64,000 nucleotides of DNA from Pseudorhodobacter sp. E13 (GCF_003991405.1 NZ_RPEN01000154.1:62001-126000), one strand, 5' to 3'; shown: positions 38,559 through 47,336, counted from the stretch's first letter. Numbers and translations: made by a program. Notes: generated by a model not told the origin, from the sequence alone.

Positions 38559-39269
38559 ATGGACCGTTTGGGAACCTTGATCGGCGGGGTGATGGTGGGT
38601 GAGGTGCGCGCAGGCCCCAGTGTTGCGGCCAATGCGGGCCTGTGTTTGTGGATCGCGCCCGAAGGGGCGGGCCTGTGCCTGGGCTTGGGCAAGGGGTGCC
38701 CCGATGCGGCGCTGGTGTCTGCCGCGCTGCATTGGCCTTTGGGGCAGGCCTTGTTGCAGGGCGGTGCGGTGGCGTTGACGCTGGCCCCCGGCGATCCGCG
38801 CCTTGGTTTGGCCGCCTTGTTGCAGGCCGAGGTGGGCGCGCCGCGCTGTGGGGCGCAATCGCTTTTGGCGGCCTATGTCGAGGGGTTGATGGTGCATGTG
38901 CTGCGCCATGCTATCGAATCCGGTCAGCAAACCGTGGGGCTTTTGGCTGGCTTGGCAGAGCCGCGTCTGGCCCGCGCGCTGGTCGCCATTCACGATGCCC
39001 CCGCACAAGGCTGGAGCGCGCAAGCGCTGGCCGAGGAGGCCGGGATGTCCCGGTCCGCCTTCATGGGGCGGTTTCGCGATGTGGTAGGGCAAACGCCGAT
39101 GGCCTATCTGCGCGGCTGGCGGTTGATGCGGGCGCAAGGCGATCTGGCGCGGGGCGGGCGGGTGGCCGAGGTGGCGCGGCGCTATGGCTATCGCAGCGCC
39201 GATGCCTTTGCCCGCGCCTATCAGGGGCATCACGGTGTGGTGCCTTCGGCTGCGCGCCCGCAGGGTTAA
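38559..39269 (+). CDS. AraC-family transcriptional regulator with short N-terminal domain
   Basis: 236 residues. The C-terminal half is a standard AraC double helix-turn-helix (WSAQALAEEAGMSRSAFMGRF and GRVAEVARRYGYRSADAFAR). The N-terminal part resembles the cupin_6 ligand domain of the family but is shorter than the usual 300-residue total, so its first part may be missing or diverged. The ATG at 38559 with AAAGGGGG upstream is preferred; a GTG at 38496 would add 21 residues. It probably regulates the divergent peroxiredoxin. Confidence 0.8.
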   Translation: MDRLGTLIGGVMVGEVRAGPSVAANAGLCLWIAPEGAGLCLGLGKGCPDAALVSAALHWPLGQALLQGGAVALTLAPGDPRLGLAALLQAEVGAPRCGAQSLLAAYVEGLMVHVLRHAIESGQQTVGLLAGLAEPRLARALVAIHDAPAQGWSAQALAEEAGMSRSAFMGRFRDVVGQTPMAYLRGWRLMRAQGDLARGGRVAEVARRYGYRSADAFARAYQGHHGVVPSAARPQG

Positions 39270-39285
39270 GCGTCTGTGTTGCGGG

Positions 39286-40494
39286 TCAGGTTTTGGCGTT
39301 GGGGATGGACAGCATCAGGGCCAAGGCCAGCATCGCCATCACCGCCACCCCCAGCGTGATCGGGATATAGGTGCCGTTAAAGGCCAGCCCCAAAGGTGCC
39401 GCCACCGCCACCGCCAGAACCGTGGAAATCGCCCCGGTGACAGAGGCCGCCATCCCCGCAATATGGCCCACCGGTTCCAGCGCCAGTGCGTTCAGATTGC
39501 CCAGCGTCAGCCCGGCCATGGCGAAAACCCCGATCATCCACAGCACGAAGGCGGCAAAGGCTGTATCGCCTTGCAGCGCCCCCGCCAGCGTCAGCGCGAC
39601 CATGGTCGAGGACAGGATGATCTGTGCGATCAGCGTGCGGGTGATCATGACCCGCATGCCCAACCGCCCCACCAGCATCGCGTTGACCGGGCTTGCCACC
39701 CCGGCACAAAGCGCCACCAGCGCGAACCACAGCGGAAAGCTGGGGCCGCGGTCAAAGGTGGTGTCAAAGATTTGCTGGGTGCTGGACAGGGTGCCAAACA
39801 GTGCGCCAAAAATCAGGGTTTGCACGGCCATGGTGGTGACAATGGTGCGATGTGACAACACCTCGCGCAATGCTGCGAACAACGGGGCCGCGCGGAAGGG
39901 GCGGCGGCTTTCGGCGGGCAGCGTTTCGGGTTGGCGCAGCAACAGCCAAGCGCTTGAAATCGCGGCAAACAGCAGGAAGGCCGCAAAGATACTGCGCCAG
40001 CCAAAGGCCGAGATGACGCCACTGGCGGCCAAGGGGGCCACGGCTGGAACGAGGGTAAAGATCATCATGGCAAAGCTGACGATCCGCGCCATGTCGCGGC
40101 CTTTGTAAAGGTCACGCACCAGCGCCAGCGATACCACGCGCGGGGCCGCAGCCCCAAGGCCTTGCACCACACGGGCCATCAGCAGGGTTTCCAGTGTCGG
40201 CGCAAAATAGGCAGCCGCCGCCGCGATGCAGTAAAGGATGGCCCCCAGCACGATGATCCGCCGCCGCCCGAAACTATCCGACAGCGGCCCCGCGACAAAG
40301 GTGCCCAAGCCCATGCCCAGCACGAAACTGGTGATGATCAGTTGCGCGGTATTGGGGGCATCGGGGCTCAGCTCGGCTGCGATGACGGGCAGGGCGGGCA
40401 GCATGGAATCGATGGAAAAGGCAATCGTGGCAAACAGCATCGCGATCATGGCGATAAATTCGGTTTGCCCCATGCGGGTTTGGGTCTGTGTCAT
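39286..40494 (-). CDS. Bcr/CflA-type MFS drug efflux transporter
   Basis: 402 residues with twelve predicted membrane helices. The DHA1 signatures are visible: SFVLGMGLGTFVAGPLSDSF with the loop 2-3 motif GRRRIIVLG, and RVVQGLGAAAPRVVSLALVRD in helix 4-5. It exports drugs such as bicyclomycin or sulfonamides by proton antiport. The ATG overlaps the preceding gene's stop by four bases, making it the third gene of a leftward FrnE-YdjM-Bcr unit. Confidence 0.88.
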   Translation of the reverse strand: MTQTQTRMGQTEFIAMIAMLFATIAFSIDSMLPALPVIAAELSPDAPNTAQLIITSFVLGMGLGTFVAGPLSDSFGRRRIIVLGAILYCIAAAAAYFAPTLETLLMARVVQGLGAAAPRVVSLALVRDLYKGRDMARIVSFAMMIFTLVPAVAPLAASGVISAFGWRSIFAAFLLFAAISSAWLLLRQPETLPAESRRPFRAAPLFAALREVLSHRTIVTTMAVQTLIFGALFGTLSSTQQIFDTTFDRGPSFPLWFALVALCAGVASPVNAMLVGRLGMRVMITRTLIAQIILSSTMVALTLAGALQGDTAFAAFVLWMIGVFAMAGLTLGNLNALALEPVGHIAGMAASVTGAISTVLAVAVAAPLGLAFNGTYIPITLGVAVMAMLALALMLSIPNAKT

Positions 40495-40985
40495 GCTTTC
40501 TGTGCCTTTGTGCGGGCTTGGACAAAGGTCCACAGCGCCGCCGCGATGATTGCAAGTTCCAGCAAGAACACCGGATGCAGGATGAAGTTCAGCAGCCAAT
40601 GCGATTGTGCCGCCGGAACGGTGATAAGGTGAAAGAAGCGGTCTGACCATGGCCAAGCCAAGAGGATATCACCCGCAAACGTATCAAGCAGCAGGTGCAG
40701 CATGAGCCCCGCGAAAAAGCCAAGCACCGCGATAAGTGCGCGCGGCGTGAGGAACGCCACCAAGGGCAGGGTGATCGCGGCCACCGCAGCCCAGAACGCC
40801 GGGATATGCACCCAATAGCGATGGTGATGAAAGGCGCGGTCGTCGATGAGGTAAAACCAGAACAGGTCAAAATCCGGCAAAACCGCCCCAAGCATCGTGG
40901 CGGGCAGCACCCATGCCGCCGCAGGTCTGGCGCGGGCCAGCCCTTTGCCCAACAGATAGCCCGATGGCAGATGCGCAAGGATCAA
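40491..40985 (-). CDS. YdjM-like membrane-bound metal-dependent hydrolase (DUF457 type)
   Basis: 164 residues with four or five membrane helices. LPSGYLLGKGL at the start, AVLPDFDLFWFY with DRAFHHHRYWVHIP, and LMLHLLLDTFAGD give the His/Asp pattern expected of this inner-membrane hydrolase family. The substrate is unknown. The start is a TTG embedded in the stop of the upstream DsbA-like gene, and the stop overlaps the efflux gene, so all three are translationally coupled. Confidence 0.75.
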   Translation of the reverse strand: MILAHLPSGYLLGKGLARARPAAAWVLPATMLGAVLPDFDLFWFYLIDDRAFHHHRYWVHIPAFWAAVAAITLPLVAFLTPRALIAVLGFFAGLMLHLLLDTFAGDILLAWPWSDRFFHLITVPAAQSHWLLNFILHPVFLLELAIIAAALWTFVQARTKAQKA

Positions 40986-41653
40986 AGGCGATCCTCTTGA
41001 TCCGGTTCCGCCTCGGTATCCGTCAGCTTTTCCGTCAGTTCGTCAATCACTTGCAACCATGTGTCCACCGGTTGCGCGCCCGACAGCAGGTATTGCTGGG
41101 CCACCAGAAAGCCCGGCACCCCGGTCAGGCCTTTTTGCCGGGCATCGGCATCGCGGGCGATCAGATCATCGCGGTCGGCATCGGTGGCCAGCAGGCGCGC
41201 GGTGGCGGCGGCATCCATCCCCGCCTCGCCTGCGATTTCGGCAAGCGTCGCGGCATCACCGATATCGCGGCCATCGCGGAAATAGGCCCGAAAAAGCGCG
41301 CCCACCACCGCACCTTGCCGCCCCTCCAGCCCGGCCCAATGGATCAGGCGATGCGCGTCCAGCGTATTGGGCGTGCGGATGATCGCCTCGAAATTGATCT
41401 CCAGCCCGGCGGCGCGGGCAGCCTCTGCAATACGGGCATAGACCTCGACCGCTTGCAGCTTGCCGCCGAATTTCGTTTCCAGATATTCGCGGCGGTCCAT
41501 CCCGCCTGTGGGCATGCCGGGGTTCAATTGAAACGGATGCCATTCCACGCTGAACGGGTGGCTGGCGCGGCTTTCCAGCGCCCGGTCCAGCAGGGTTTTC
41601 CCGATATAGCACCAAGGGCAAATGGGATCAGAGAAAATATCAAGGCGTATCAT
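40982..41653 (-). CDS. DsbA-family oxidoreductase, FrnE/2-hydroxychromene isomerase-like
   Basis: 223 residues with a thioredoxin fold and large helical insertion. The active site is CPWC in DPICPWCYIGK, and the late cis-Pro region is GVPGFLV. There is no signal peptide, so it acts in the cytoplasm, unlike DsbA itself; FrnE relatives handle oxidative stress or polyketide steps. It is first gene of the leftward three-gene unit. Confidence 0.88.
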   Translation of the reverse strand: MIRLDIFSDPICPWCYIGKTLLDRALESRASHPFSVEWHPFQLNPGMPTGGMDRREYLETKFGGKLQAVEVYARIAEAARAAGLEINFEAIIRTPNTLDAHRLIHWAGLEGRQGAVVGALFRAYFRDGRDIGDAATLAEIAGEAGMDAAATARLLATDADRDDLIARDADARQKGLTGVPGFLVAQQYLLSGAQPVDTWLQVIDELTEKLTDTEAEPDQEDRL

Positions 41654-41694
41654 GGCATGGTCCGGCTGTTTGGGATGGGCAGACAGGGGCTACC

Positions 41695-43233
41695 CTATTG
41701 CGGCGGGCTTGGCGACCCTTTGACAAAGCTTTGACGCAAGCTTTTGCGGTTCAGCTTGCCATTGGCGTTGCGGGGCAGTTGCGCCATGTGGTGATAGGCG
41801 CGGGGTTGTTTGTAGCGCGCCAGTGATTGCGCGGCATGGGCGGCAAGGTCGGCCTCGGGCAGCGGGCCGGGGCTGGCGTAAAAGCAGGCGATGATGCTGG
41901 TGCCGGGTTTCACCTCTACTTCTACCGCGGCGCAATCGCTGATGCCGGGGCAACGGGCCATGGCGGCCTCTACCTCCATCGGTGAGACGCGGTAGCCGCC
42001 GGCGTTCATCATATCGTCATGGCGGCCCAGATAGGTGATGGCACCATCTTGCGCCATGCGGGCGCTGTCACCCGTCAGATACCATGGGCCCTGAAACCTG
42101 GCTTGTGTCGCGGCGGCATCACCGTAATAGCCCAGAAACAAGCCGGGGTCGCGCCGGTCCACCGCAATCACGCCTTCCGCGCCGCGCGGCACCGGGGCGC
42201 CATTTTCGCCCAGCAAGGCAATTCGGCGGCCGGGTTGGGCAAAACCGGTGCTGCCCGCCGGGGCAGGGCGCGCAGGGCTGCCAGAGATGAAGGTCGAAAC
42301 CTCGGACATGCCAAAGGCTTCAAAAATCGGGGTGCCGGTCGCCTGATGCCACTGATCGCGGATCGCTTGCGGCAAGGCCTCTCCTGCCGAAAGCCCGTGG
42401 CGCAGATCGGGCAAAGCGGGCAAGGCGTGGCGCAGCATCTGGCGATAGACACCGGGGGCGGCGGCAAAGATCGTGGCGCGGGCTTCGGCCAGCCGCGCGC
42501 CCAGCGCTTGCGGCGGGGTGCCCGGCGCAGGGATCAGCGCGGTGGCCCCCATGGTCCAGGGGTCCATCAAGCCCGTGCCCAAAGTATAGGTCCAGTTGAA
42601 AGCCCCCGCATGCAGCACGCGGTCTTGCGCGGTCAGCCCATACCAGCCTTGCACCATCATCGCCCGGCCCAGAATGGCGCGATGGGCATGGGCCACCGGT
42701 TGTGGCCGCCCCGAGGTGCCCGAGGTGAAGATGATATAGGCCAGCCGGTTGGCATCGCCCAAGTCAAACGCGGCAGGCGGCAGATCATACATCGCGGCCA
42801 TCGCAGCGGCCGGCAGCACCGGGCAGGGCGGGTTGGCGGGCAGCGCAATCCCCCCCGCATCCGCCACGATCAGCGCCGGGGCCACCAGATCACACAGCAC
42901 CGCCACCTCGGGCGCGGTCAGCATGGCCGAAGTGGGCACCGGCACAAACCCCGCCGCGATCGCCGCCAGAAACAGCACTGGAAAAGCCACCGAATTGCCC
43001 AGCCGCATCAAGATCCTGTCACCGGGCTGCAAGCCTTGCGCCTGCAATCCGGTTGCCACACCGCCAATGGCCGCGATCAGCGTGCCATAGGTCCAATCCT
43101 CGCTGTGATCCGCCGACAGCAGCCGCAGCGCAAGCGCCTCCGGCCGCCTATTCCCCTCGGCCAGCACATGGGCGGCAAGGTTGAAAGCTTCGGGCAAGGC
43201 CGGAAAGGGCGGGGCTTCGACAAGGGACAGCAT
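41695..43233 (-). CDS. AMP-forming acyl-CoA synthetase (benzoate-CoA ligase-like)
   Basis: 512 residues of the ANL superfamily. The phosphate-binding loop is IIFTSGTSGRPQPVAHAH, the adenine region FEAFGMSEVSTF, the hinge GRHDDMMNAGGYRVSPMEVE, and the catalytic lysine NANGKLNRKSL. It activates a carboxylic acid through an acyl-AMP. The acid is unknown; medium-chain or aromatic is plausible by overall shape. The start is ATG at 43233. It is divergent from an XRE-cupin regulator, with 105 bases between. Confidence 0.88.
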   Translation of the reverse strand: MLSLVEAPPFPALPEAFNLAAHVLAEGNRRPEALALRLLSADHSEDWTYGTLIAAIGGVATGLQAQGLQPGDRILMRLGNSVAFPVLFLAAIAAGFVPVPTSAMLTAPEVAVLCDLVAPALIVADAGGIALPANPPCPVLPAAAMAAMYDLPPAAFDLGDANRLAYIIFTSGTSGRPQPVAHAHRAILGRAMMVQGWYGLTAQDRVLHAGAFNWTYTLGTGLMDPWTMGATALIPAPGTPPQALGARLAEARATIFAAAPGVYRQMLRHALPALPDLRHGLSAGEALPQAIRDQWHQATGTPIFEAFGMSEVSTFISGSPARPAPAGSTGFAQPGRRIALLGENGAPVPRGAEGVIAVDRRDPGLFLGYYGDAAATQARFQGPWYLTGDSARMAQDGAITYLGRHDDMMNAGGYRVSPMEVEAAMARCPGISDCAAVEVEVKPGTSIIACFYASPGPLPEADLAAHAAQSLARYKQPRAYHHMAQLPRNANGKLNRKSLRQSFVKGSPSPPQ

Positions 43234-43338
43234 AGACCCAGTGCTAGCCCCAGCGCAGGGCAGTTGCAAGCCGCAGCGCTGCATCGTATGCCAGCCGCAG
43301 CCCAGTCCCCACCGCCCGCAGAAAAAAGGACCGACAGG

Positions 43339-43959
43339 ATGAGCGAAGGCGAACATCTGATCCGCATCATGCGCGATGGCCAGCGGGTCGAAACCCCCGT
43401 CACCCAGCTTGACCTTGGCGCGCGGGTGCGCGAGTTGCGCAAGGCGCGGGGCTGGACGCTGGAACAAGCCGCGACCGAGGCGGGGCTGGCCCGCTCCACC
43501 CTGTCCAAAATCGAAAACGGCCAGATGTCACCCACCTATGAGGCGCTGAAAAAACTGGCCGGGGGGCTGGCGATTTCGGTGCCGCAGCTTTTTACCCCGC
43601 CCAGTCGCCATCAGGTGATGGGCCGCATGGCGGTGACAAAATCGGGCGAAGGGCAGGCCCATCCCACCACCACCTATGAACATGAACTGCTGGCCGCAGG
43701 GCTGGTGCAAAAGACCATGCTGCCCTACCGCGCCACCATCCGCGCCCGCAGCTTTGACGATTTTGATGGCTGGGTCCGCCATGACGGCGAGGAATTCCTC
43801 TATGTCCTCACCGGCATCGTCCGCCTCTATACCGAGTTTTACGAAGCTGTCGACCTGCGCCGCGGCGACAGCGCCTATTACGATGCCTCCATGGGGCATA
43901 ACCTGATCAGCACATCGGATGATGATGCCACCGTGCTCTGGGTCACATCGCTGACCTGA
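43339..43959 (+). CDS. XRE-family regulator with C-terminal cupin domain
   Basis: 206 residues. The helix-turn-helix is at about 25-80 (RVRELRKARGWTLEQAATEA and ARSTLSKIENGQMSPTYEAL), and a cupin_2 sensor domain at about 130-200 (DGEEFLYVLTGIVRLY). Such two-domain regulators usually sense a small metabolite and control the adjacent gene, here probably the divergent acyl-CoA synthetase. AAAAAAGGA lies upstream of ATG 43339. Confidence 0.9.
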   Translation: MSEGEHLIRIMRDGQRVETPVTQLDLGARVRELRKARGWTLEQAATEAGLARSTLSKIENGQMSPTYEALKKLAGGLAISVPQLFTPPSRHQVMGRMAVTKSGEGQAHPTTTYEHELLAAGLVQKTMLPYRATIRARSFDDFDGWVRHDGEEFLYVLTGIVRLYTEFYEAVDLRRGDSAYYDASMGHNLISTSDDDATVLWVTSLT

Positions 43960-43966
43960 CCCCTTT

Positions 43967-44011
43967 CTTTTCGGCCCAAATATCCTGGGGGGTCAGGGGG
44001 GCTAGCCCCCC
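43967..44011 (-). repeat. Mosaic intergenic repeat, copy 4 (reverse orientation, shortened)
   Basis: Read on the minus strand: a GGGGGGC/GCCCCCC hairpin with a TA loop (44011-43996), directly followed by CCCCCC and AGGATATTTGGGCCGAAAAG. The second hairpin of copies 1-3 is missing and the tail has drifted. It lies between the convergent XRE-cupin and CDF genes. Confidence 0.6.
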
Positions 44012-44040
44012 TGCCTTGCTTGCACCCCCGCGCTGCTGTC

Positions 44041-44679
44041 TCAATGCTGGTGCGGCGCGGTTTCCGCCTCGCTCTGCCCCCATTCAGACCAGGCCTGCCG
44101 CAGGATTTGCAGGCTGGAACTCAGGAACAGCCCCGCCATGATCCCCGCGACGATCAGATCCGGCCAAGCCGTCTGCGTGCCCCAAACCCCCATCGCGGCC
44201 AGCATCACCGAGACATTGCCAATCGCATCATTGCGCGAACAGAGCCAGACCGAACGGATATTGGCATCACCATCCTTATAGGCGACCAGCAGCAGAACCG
44301 AGGCAAGATTGGCCAACAGCGCCAGAAATCCAATCACCCCCATCACCGGGGCTTCGGGGCTGCCGGCCACAAACACCGCGAAAACCGTGCTGCCAAACAC
44401 CCAAAGCCCCATCAACAGCAAGGAAACCCCTTTGGCCAAGGCGGCCAGACTGCGCGCAGCCATTGGCGCGCCGATCACCGCCAGTGAGATGCCATAGGTC
44501 AGCGCATCGGCAAAAAAATCCAGCGCATCGGCCTGCAATGCCTGCGACCGGGCCGCGCGGCCTGCGACCATTTCAAGGACAAACATGCTGGCGTTAATGG
44601 CGATCACCGCCCACAGGCGGCGCTTATAAGCGGCAGACATGCCGTCGAATTTGGCCCCATGACCACAGGAAGCTGACAT
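44041..44679 (-). CDS. Cation diffusion facilitator-like metal exporter
   Basis: 212 residues with six predicted membrane helices and almost no cytoplasmic C-terminal domain, like the short CDF proteins paired with MerR regulators. The N-terminus carries CGH and FDG. The helix 2 and helix 5 metal-site positions read DALDFFADAL and SRNDAIGN. A His-rich end (APHQH) is present. It exports a divalent metal, identity unknown. Its promoter is the MerR-type site at 44720-44750. Confidence 0.85.
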   Translation of the reverse strand: MSASCGHGAKFDGMSAAYKRRLWAVIAINASMFVLEMVAGRAARSQALQADALDFFADALTYGISLAVIGAPMAARSLAALAKGVSLLLMGLWVFGSTVFAVFVAGSPEAPVMGVIGFLALLANLASVLLLVAYKDGDANIRSVWLCSRNDAIGNVSVMLAAMGVWGTQTAWPDLIVAGIMAGLFLSSSLQILRQAWSEWGQSEAETAPHQH

Positions 44680-44719
44680 TTCGGGGGAACCTTTCTTGCA
44701 ATTGCGTTCAGATTCGCCA

Positions 44720-44750
44720 TCTATAATCCCTCTAGTGACTAGAGCATCAA
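44720..44750 (-). promoter_or_regulatory. MerR-type promoter/operator driving the metal exporter
   Basis: On the minus strand TTGATG (44750-44745) and TATAGA (44725-44720) are 19 bases apart, the over-long spacing that MerR proteins correct by twisting DNA. Inside the spacer is the perfect dyad CTCTAGTCACTAGAG (44744-44730), closely like known MerR-family operators. The regulator gene begins 11 bases to the right, in the opposite direction. Confidence 0.85.
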
Positions 44751-44760
44751 GGGGGGCGTG

Positions 44761-45213
44761 ATGTTTTCCATCGGCCAGCTATCCAAGGACAGCGGCGTCA
44801 AGGTGCCGACCATCCGCTATTATGAAAGCATCGGCTTGCTGCCCGAACCGGGGCGCAATACAGGCAACCAGCGGCGCTATGACGGCGCTGCGCGCGACCG
44901 GCTGCGGTTTATTCACCACGCCCGCGCGCTTGGCTTTGCCGTCGATGACATCCGCGCCCTGATCAAGATGAGCGACCACCCCGAACGCCCCTGCATGGCG
45001 CTGGATCAGATTGCACGCGACCAGCTTGCCAAGACCCGGACGCGCATTGCCCGGCTGCAAGCGCTGGAGGCCGAACTGGCGCGGATCGTCGCGAATTGTG
45101 AAGGCGAGGTGGTGGGAAACTGCTCGGTGCTGGCCGCCTTGGGCGATCACAGCCAATGCGCGGGCCCGCATGGCCCGACGGCCTTGTCCCTATCCGATCA
45201 GGGATTGGCTTAG
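44761..45213 (+). CDS. MerR-family metal-responsive regulator
   Basis: 150 residues. N-terminal winged helix (FSIGQLSKDSGVKVPTIRYY), effector-coupling helix, long dimerisation helix, and a C-terminal metal loop. Cysteines lie in HPERPCMALD, at VANCEGEVVGNC and near the end in HSQC, a set resembling soft-metal or zinc/cadmium sensors. The divergent gene is a metal exporter, and the operator lies between them. The ATG at 44761 follows AAGGGGGG; a GTG one codon earlier is possible. Its last 24 bases overlap the converging dgkA. Confidence 0.9.
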   Translation: MFSIGQLSKDSGVKVPTIRYYESIGLLPEPGRNTGNQRRYDGAARDRLRFIHHARALGFAVDDIRALIKMSDHPERPCMALDQIARDQLAKTRTRIARLQALEAELARIVANCEGEVVGNCSVLAALGDHSQCAGPHGPTALSLSDQGLA

Positions 45214-45606
45214 CACCACCGCCACAAACAGCGCATTCGCAATCAGCAGCGCCATCACCGACAGCGAGCCCAGATCCTTGGCATCGCGTGCCGCTTCGGA
45301 CCAATGCGGGGAAACATGATCCACCAGCGCCTCAATCGCGGTGTTCAGCGCCTCTACGGCAATCAGCACGCACCACAGCAGGGCAAAGCCCAGAAAGCCC
45401 CAAAGCGGTGCCGAGATGGCCCAGAACAGCAGAAAGACCACGGGCAGGCCCAGCGCCTCATGCCGGAAGGCGGTCTCATGCCACAGTCTGCGCAGGCCCG
45501 CGATGGAATAGCTGGTGGCGGCAAACAGGTGCTTTACCCCCGTCACGCGTGGCGGACGGGGGCGCGGCGCCGGGTTCACCGGCGGGGCGTGCGGATCAGC
45601 TTTCAT
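45190..45606 (-). CDS. dgkA: Diacylglycerol kinase
   Basis: 138 residues: a proline-rich N-terminal extension, then three membrane helices. The active-site signature VEALNTAIEALVDHVS and ARDAKDLGSLSV matches E. coli DgkA. It phosphorylates diacylglycerol to phosphatidate in the inner membrane. Its start overlaps the end of eptA by 11 bases, so it is co-translated with it. That makes sense because EptA releases diacylglycerol when it takes phosphoethanolamine from phosphatidylethanolamine. Confidence 0.92.
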   Translation of the reverse strand: MKADPHAPPVNPAPRPRPPRVTGVKHLFAATSYSIAGLRRLWHETAFRHEALGLPVVFLLFWAISAPLWGFLGFALLWCVLIAVEALNTAIEALVDHVSPHWSEAARDAKDLGSLSVMALLIANALFVAVVLSQSLIG

Positions 45607-47239
45607 CGGGGTGGCACGGTGCTGTGATGTCCAGTTCGGGGACAACGGTATCTGTATGCACATCGGTCAGCCGCAACACGGTGCTGAACAGGTTATCATG
45701 GCTGAACGCCTCGTCGCGGCGTTTGGCAATGCAGGCTTTGTCGACCTCAAAGGTCTTGGCATAGTCATCAGCCATCCACATCAGCATCGGCACGCGGGTC
45801 TGGTATTCGGGGGCGACAAAATAGGGCGCGCCATGCAGGTAAAGCCCGTTTTCCCCCAGCGATTCACCATGGTCCGAGGCATAGAACAGCGCGGGCAGGG
45901 CGGCGGTTTGCTGGGCCAGAATATCAATCATGCTGGCAAGGATATGATCGGTATAAAGGATCGTGTTGTCATAGGTATTCACGATTTCTTCTGCGGAGCA
46001 GTTCTTGATCTCGGCGGTTTTGCAGGTCGGGGTAAAGCGTTCAAATTCCGGCGGATAGCGCAGGTAATAGGCCGGGCCATGGCTGCCGATCATATGCAGC
46101 ACCAGCACGGTGTCTTGCGTGATGGTCTTGGCGTAATCGGCCAGCTTGTCGAGGAAAATCCCGTCCGTGCATTCCCCATCGGCGCAATAGCGCGGATCGG
46201 TGGAGGAGATCAGCGATTTCACCTCAAACCTTGCCCCGATCTGTTTGTCGCCGGTGTTATTGTCCCACCATTCAATGTGATAGCCCGCGCGCCCCAGCAC
46301 ATCGAGCAGGTTTTCCGAGCCAAGCCCCGCCTCATAGCTGTATTCGGAACGGCCCAGATGCGAAAACATGCAGGGCAGGGACACAGCAGTTGCCGTGCCG
46401 CAACTGGAGACATTCGAGAAATAGGCGATATCGCGTTTGGCCAGTTCGGGGTTGGTTTCGCGGGCATAGCCGCCAAGGCTCCAGTTTTGGGCGCGGGCGG
46501 TTTCGCCGGCCACGATCACCACAAGGATCGGCTTGGTAGCGCGGGCCACTTCCTCATCCGTGTGGGCATCGGTGGCATAGGGCTGCAAGGGCTGGCGCTG
46601 GGATTTCTGGATCATCCGCACATAGCGCAGCGTGGCCGAAAGCGGTGCGCCGGGCTGATAGGCCTTCATCAATTGCTTGTCGGCCCGCAGCGTCACCGAA
46701 TAGGTCGCGAAATTGGTCATCAGCAGACCCACGCACAGCGCGGTTGCCCCTAGCACCGAGGCCCCCCAGATCAACGCCGCCCGCAACAGCGGCGCGCGGG
46801 TGATCCGCACCCAGAACACCAAAGCCGCAGGCAGCACCCCGGCCCAAAGCACATGGATCACAAAGCTGGCCGTGATCAGGTGTTTGGATTCCGTGACTGT
46901 CGTTGTCAGCGCGTTCTGCACCATCTCGCGGTCAATCGTAGCGCCGAGCGTGTCTTGGTAATAGGAGGTGACAGCCCCAAGGATCAGCAGAAAGGCCAGC
47001 ACCGGCTTTTGCGCCCAGCGCAGCGCAAACAGCGAAGCGATCAGCCATGTCAGCGCGAAAACCGCGCCACCAAAAACAACAACAGTCAGCGTATCGCCAA
47101 AGGCTGCGGCGTTGCGCTGCCAGAAGGTGTTGTTATGCACCGCCATGATGAACAGGGCGACGAGGATATTCAGGGCAACCGGATGCAGGCTTGGCCGAAA
47201 CCATGCCGTGCTGCGGGGGCGAAGGGATGTGGGAGACAA
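45596..47239 (-). CDS. eptA: Lipid A phosphoethanolamine transferase
   Basis: About 547 residues: five membrane helices in the first 170 residues, then a periplasmic sulfatase-fold domain. VIVAGETARAQNWSLGGYAR holds the nucleophilic threonine; SSCGTATAVSLPCMFS and YASDHGESLGENGLYLHGAP carry metal ligands. It adds phosphoethanolamine to lipid A and so lowers surface negative charge and polymyxin sensitivity. The start is uncertain: TTG at 47239 gives a normal N-terminus but no good ribosome site. It is followed by overlapping dgkA. Confidence 0.93.
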   Translation of the reverse strand: MSPTSLRPRSTAWFRPSLHPVALNILVALFIMAVHNNTFWQRNAAAFGDTLTVVVFGGAVFALTWLIASLFALRWAQKPVLAFLLILGAVTSYYQDTLGATIDREMVQNALTTTVTESKHLITASFVIHVLWAGVLPAALVFWVRITRAPLLRAALIWGASVLGATALCVGLLMTNFATYSVTLRADKQLMKAYQPGAPLSATLRYVRMIQKSQRQPLQPYATDAHTDEEVARATKPILVVIVAGETARAQNWSLGGYARETNPELAKRDIAYFSNVSSCGTATAVSLPCMFSHLGRSEYSYEAGLGSENLLDVLGRAGYHIEWWDNNTGDKQIGARFEVKSLISSTDPRYCADGECTDGIFLDKLADYAKTITQDTVLVLHMIGSHGPAYYLRYPPEFERFTPTCKTAEIKNCSAEEIVNTYDNTILYTDHILASMIDILAQQTAALPALFYASDHGESLGENGLYLHGAPYFVAPEYQTRVPMLMWMADDYAKTFEVDKACIAKRRDEAFSHDNLFSTVLRLTDVHTDTVVPELDITAPCHPDES

Positions 47240-47336
47240 CGGAGGCAGACCTTATATTGCCACGGGCCGAGAGGCGGCCTCTTGGGCGCTGATATACGCC
47301 CAAGCGGTCATTGCCTCAAGTCACATCTCGGTGGCC

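Noticed and set aside
43967-44011. G6/C6 hairpins taken as ordinary terminators only
   Set aside because: They lack U tracts and are tied to a conserved tail, and one full copy lies upstream of two divergent genes, so a pure terminator label is incomplete.
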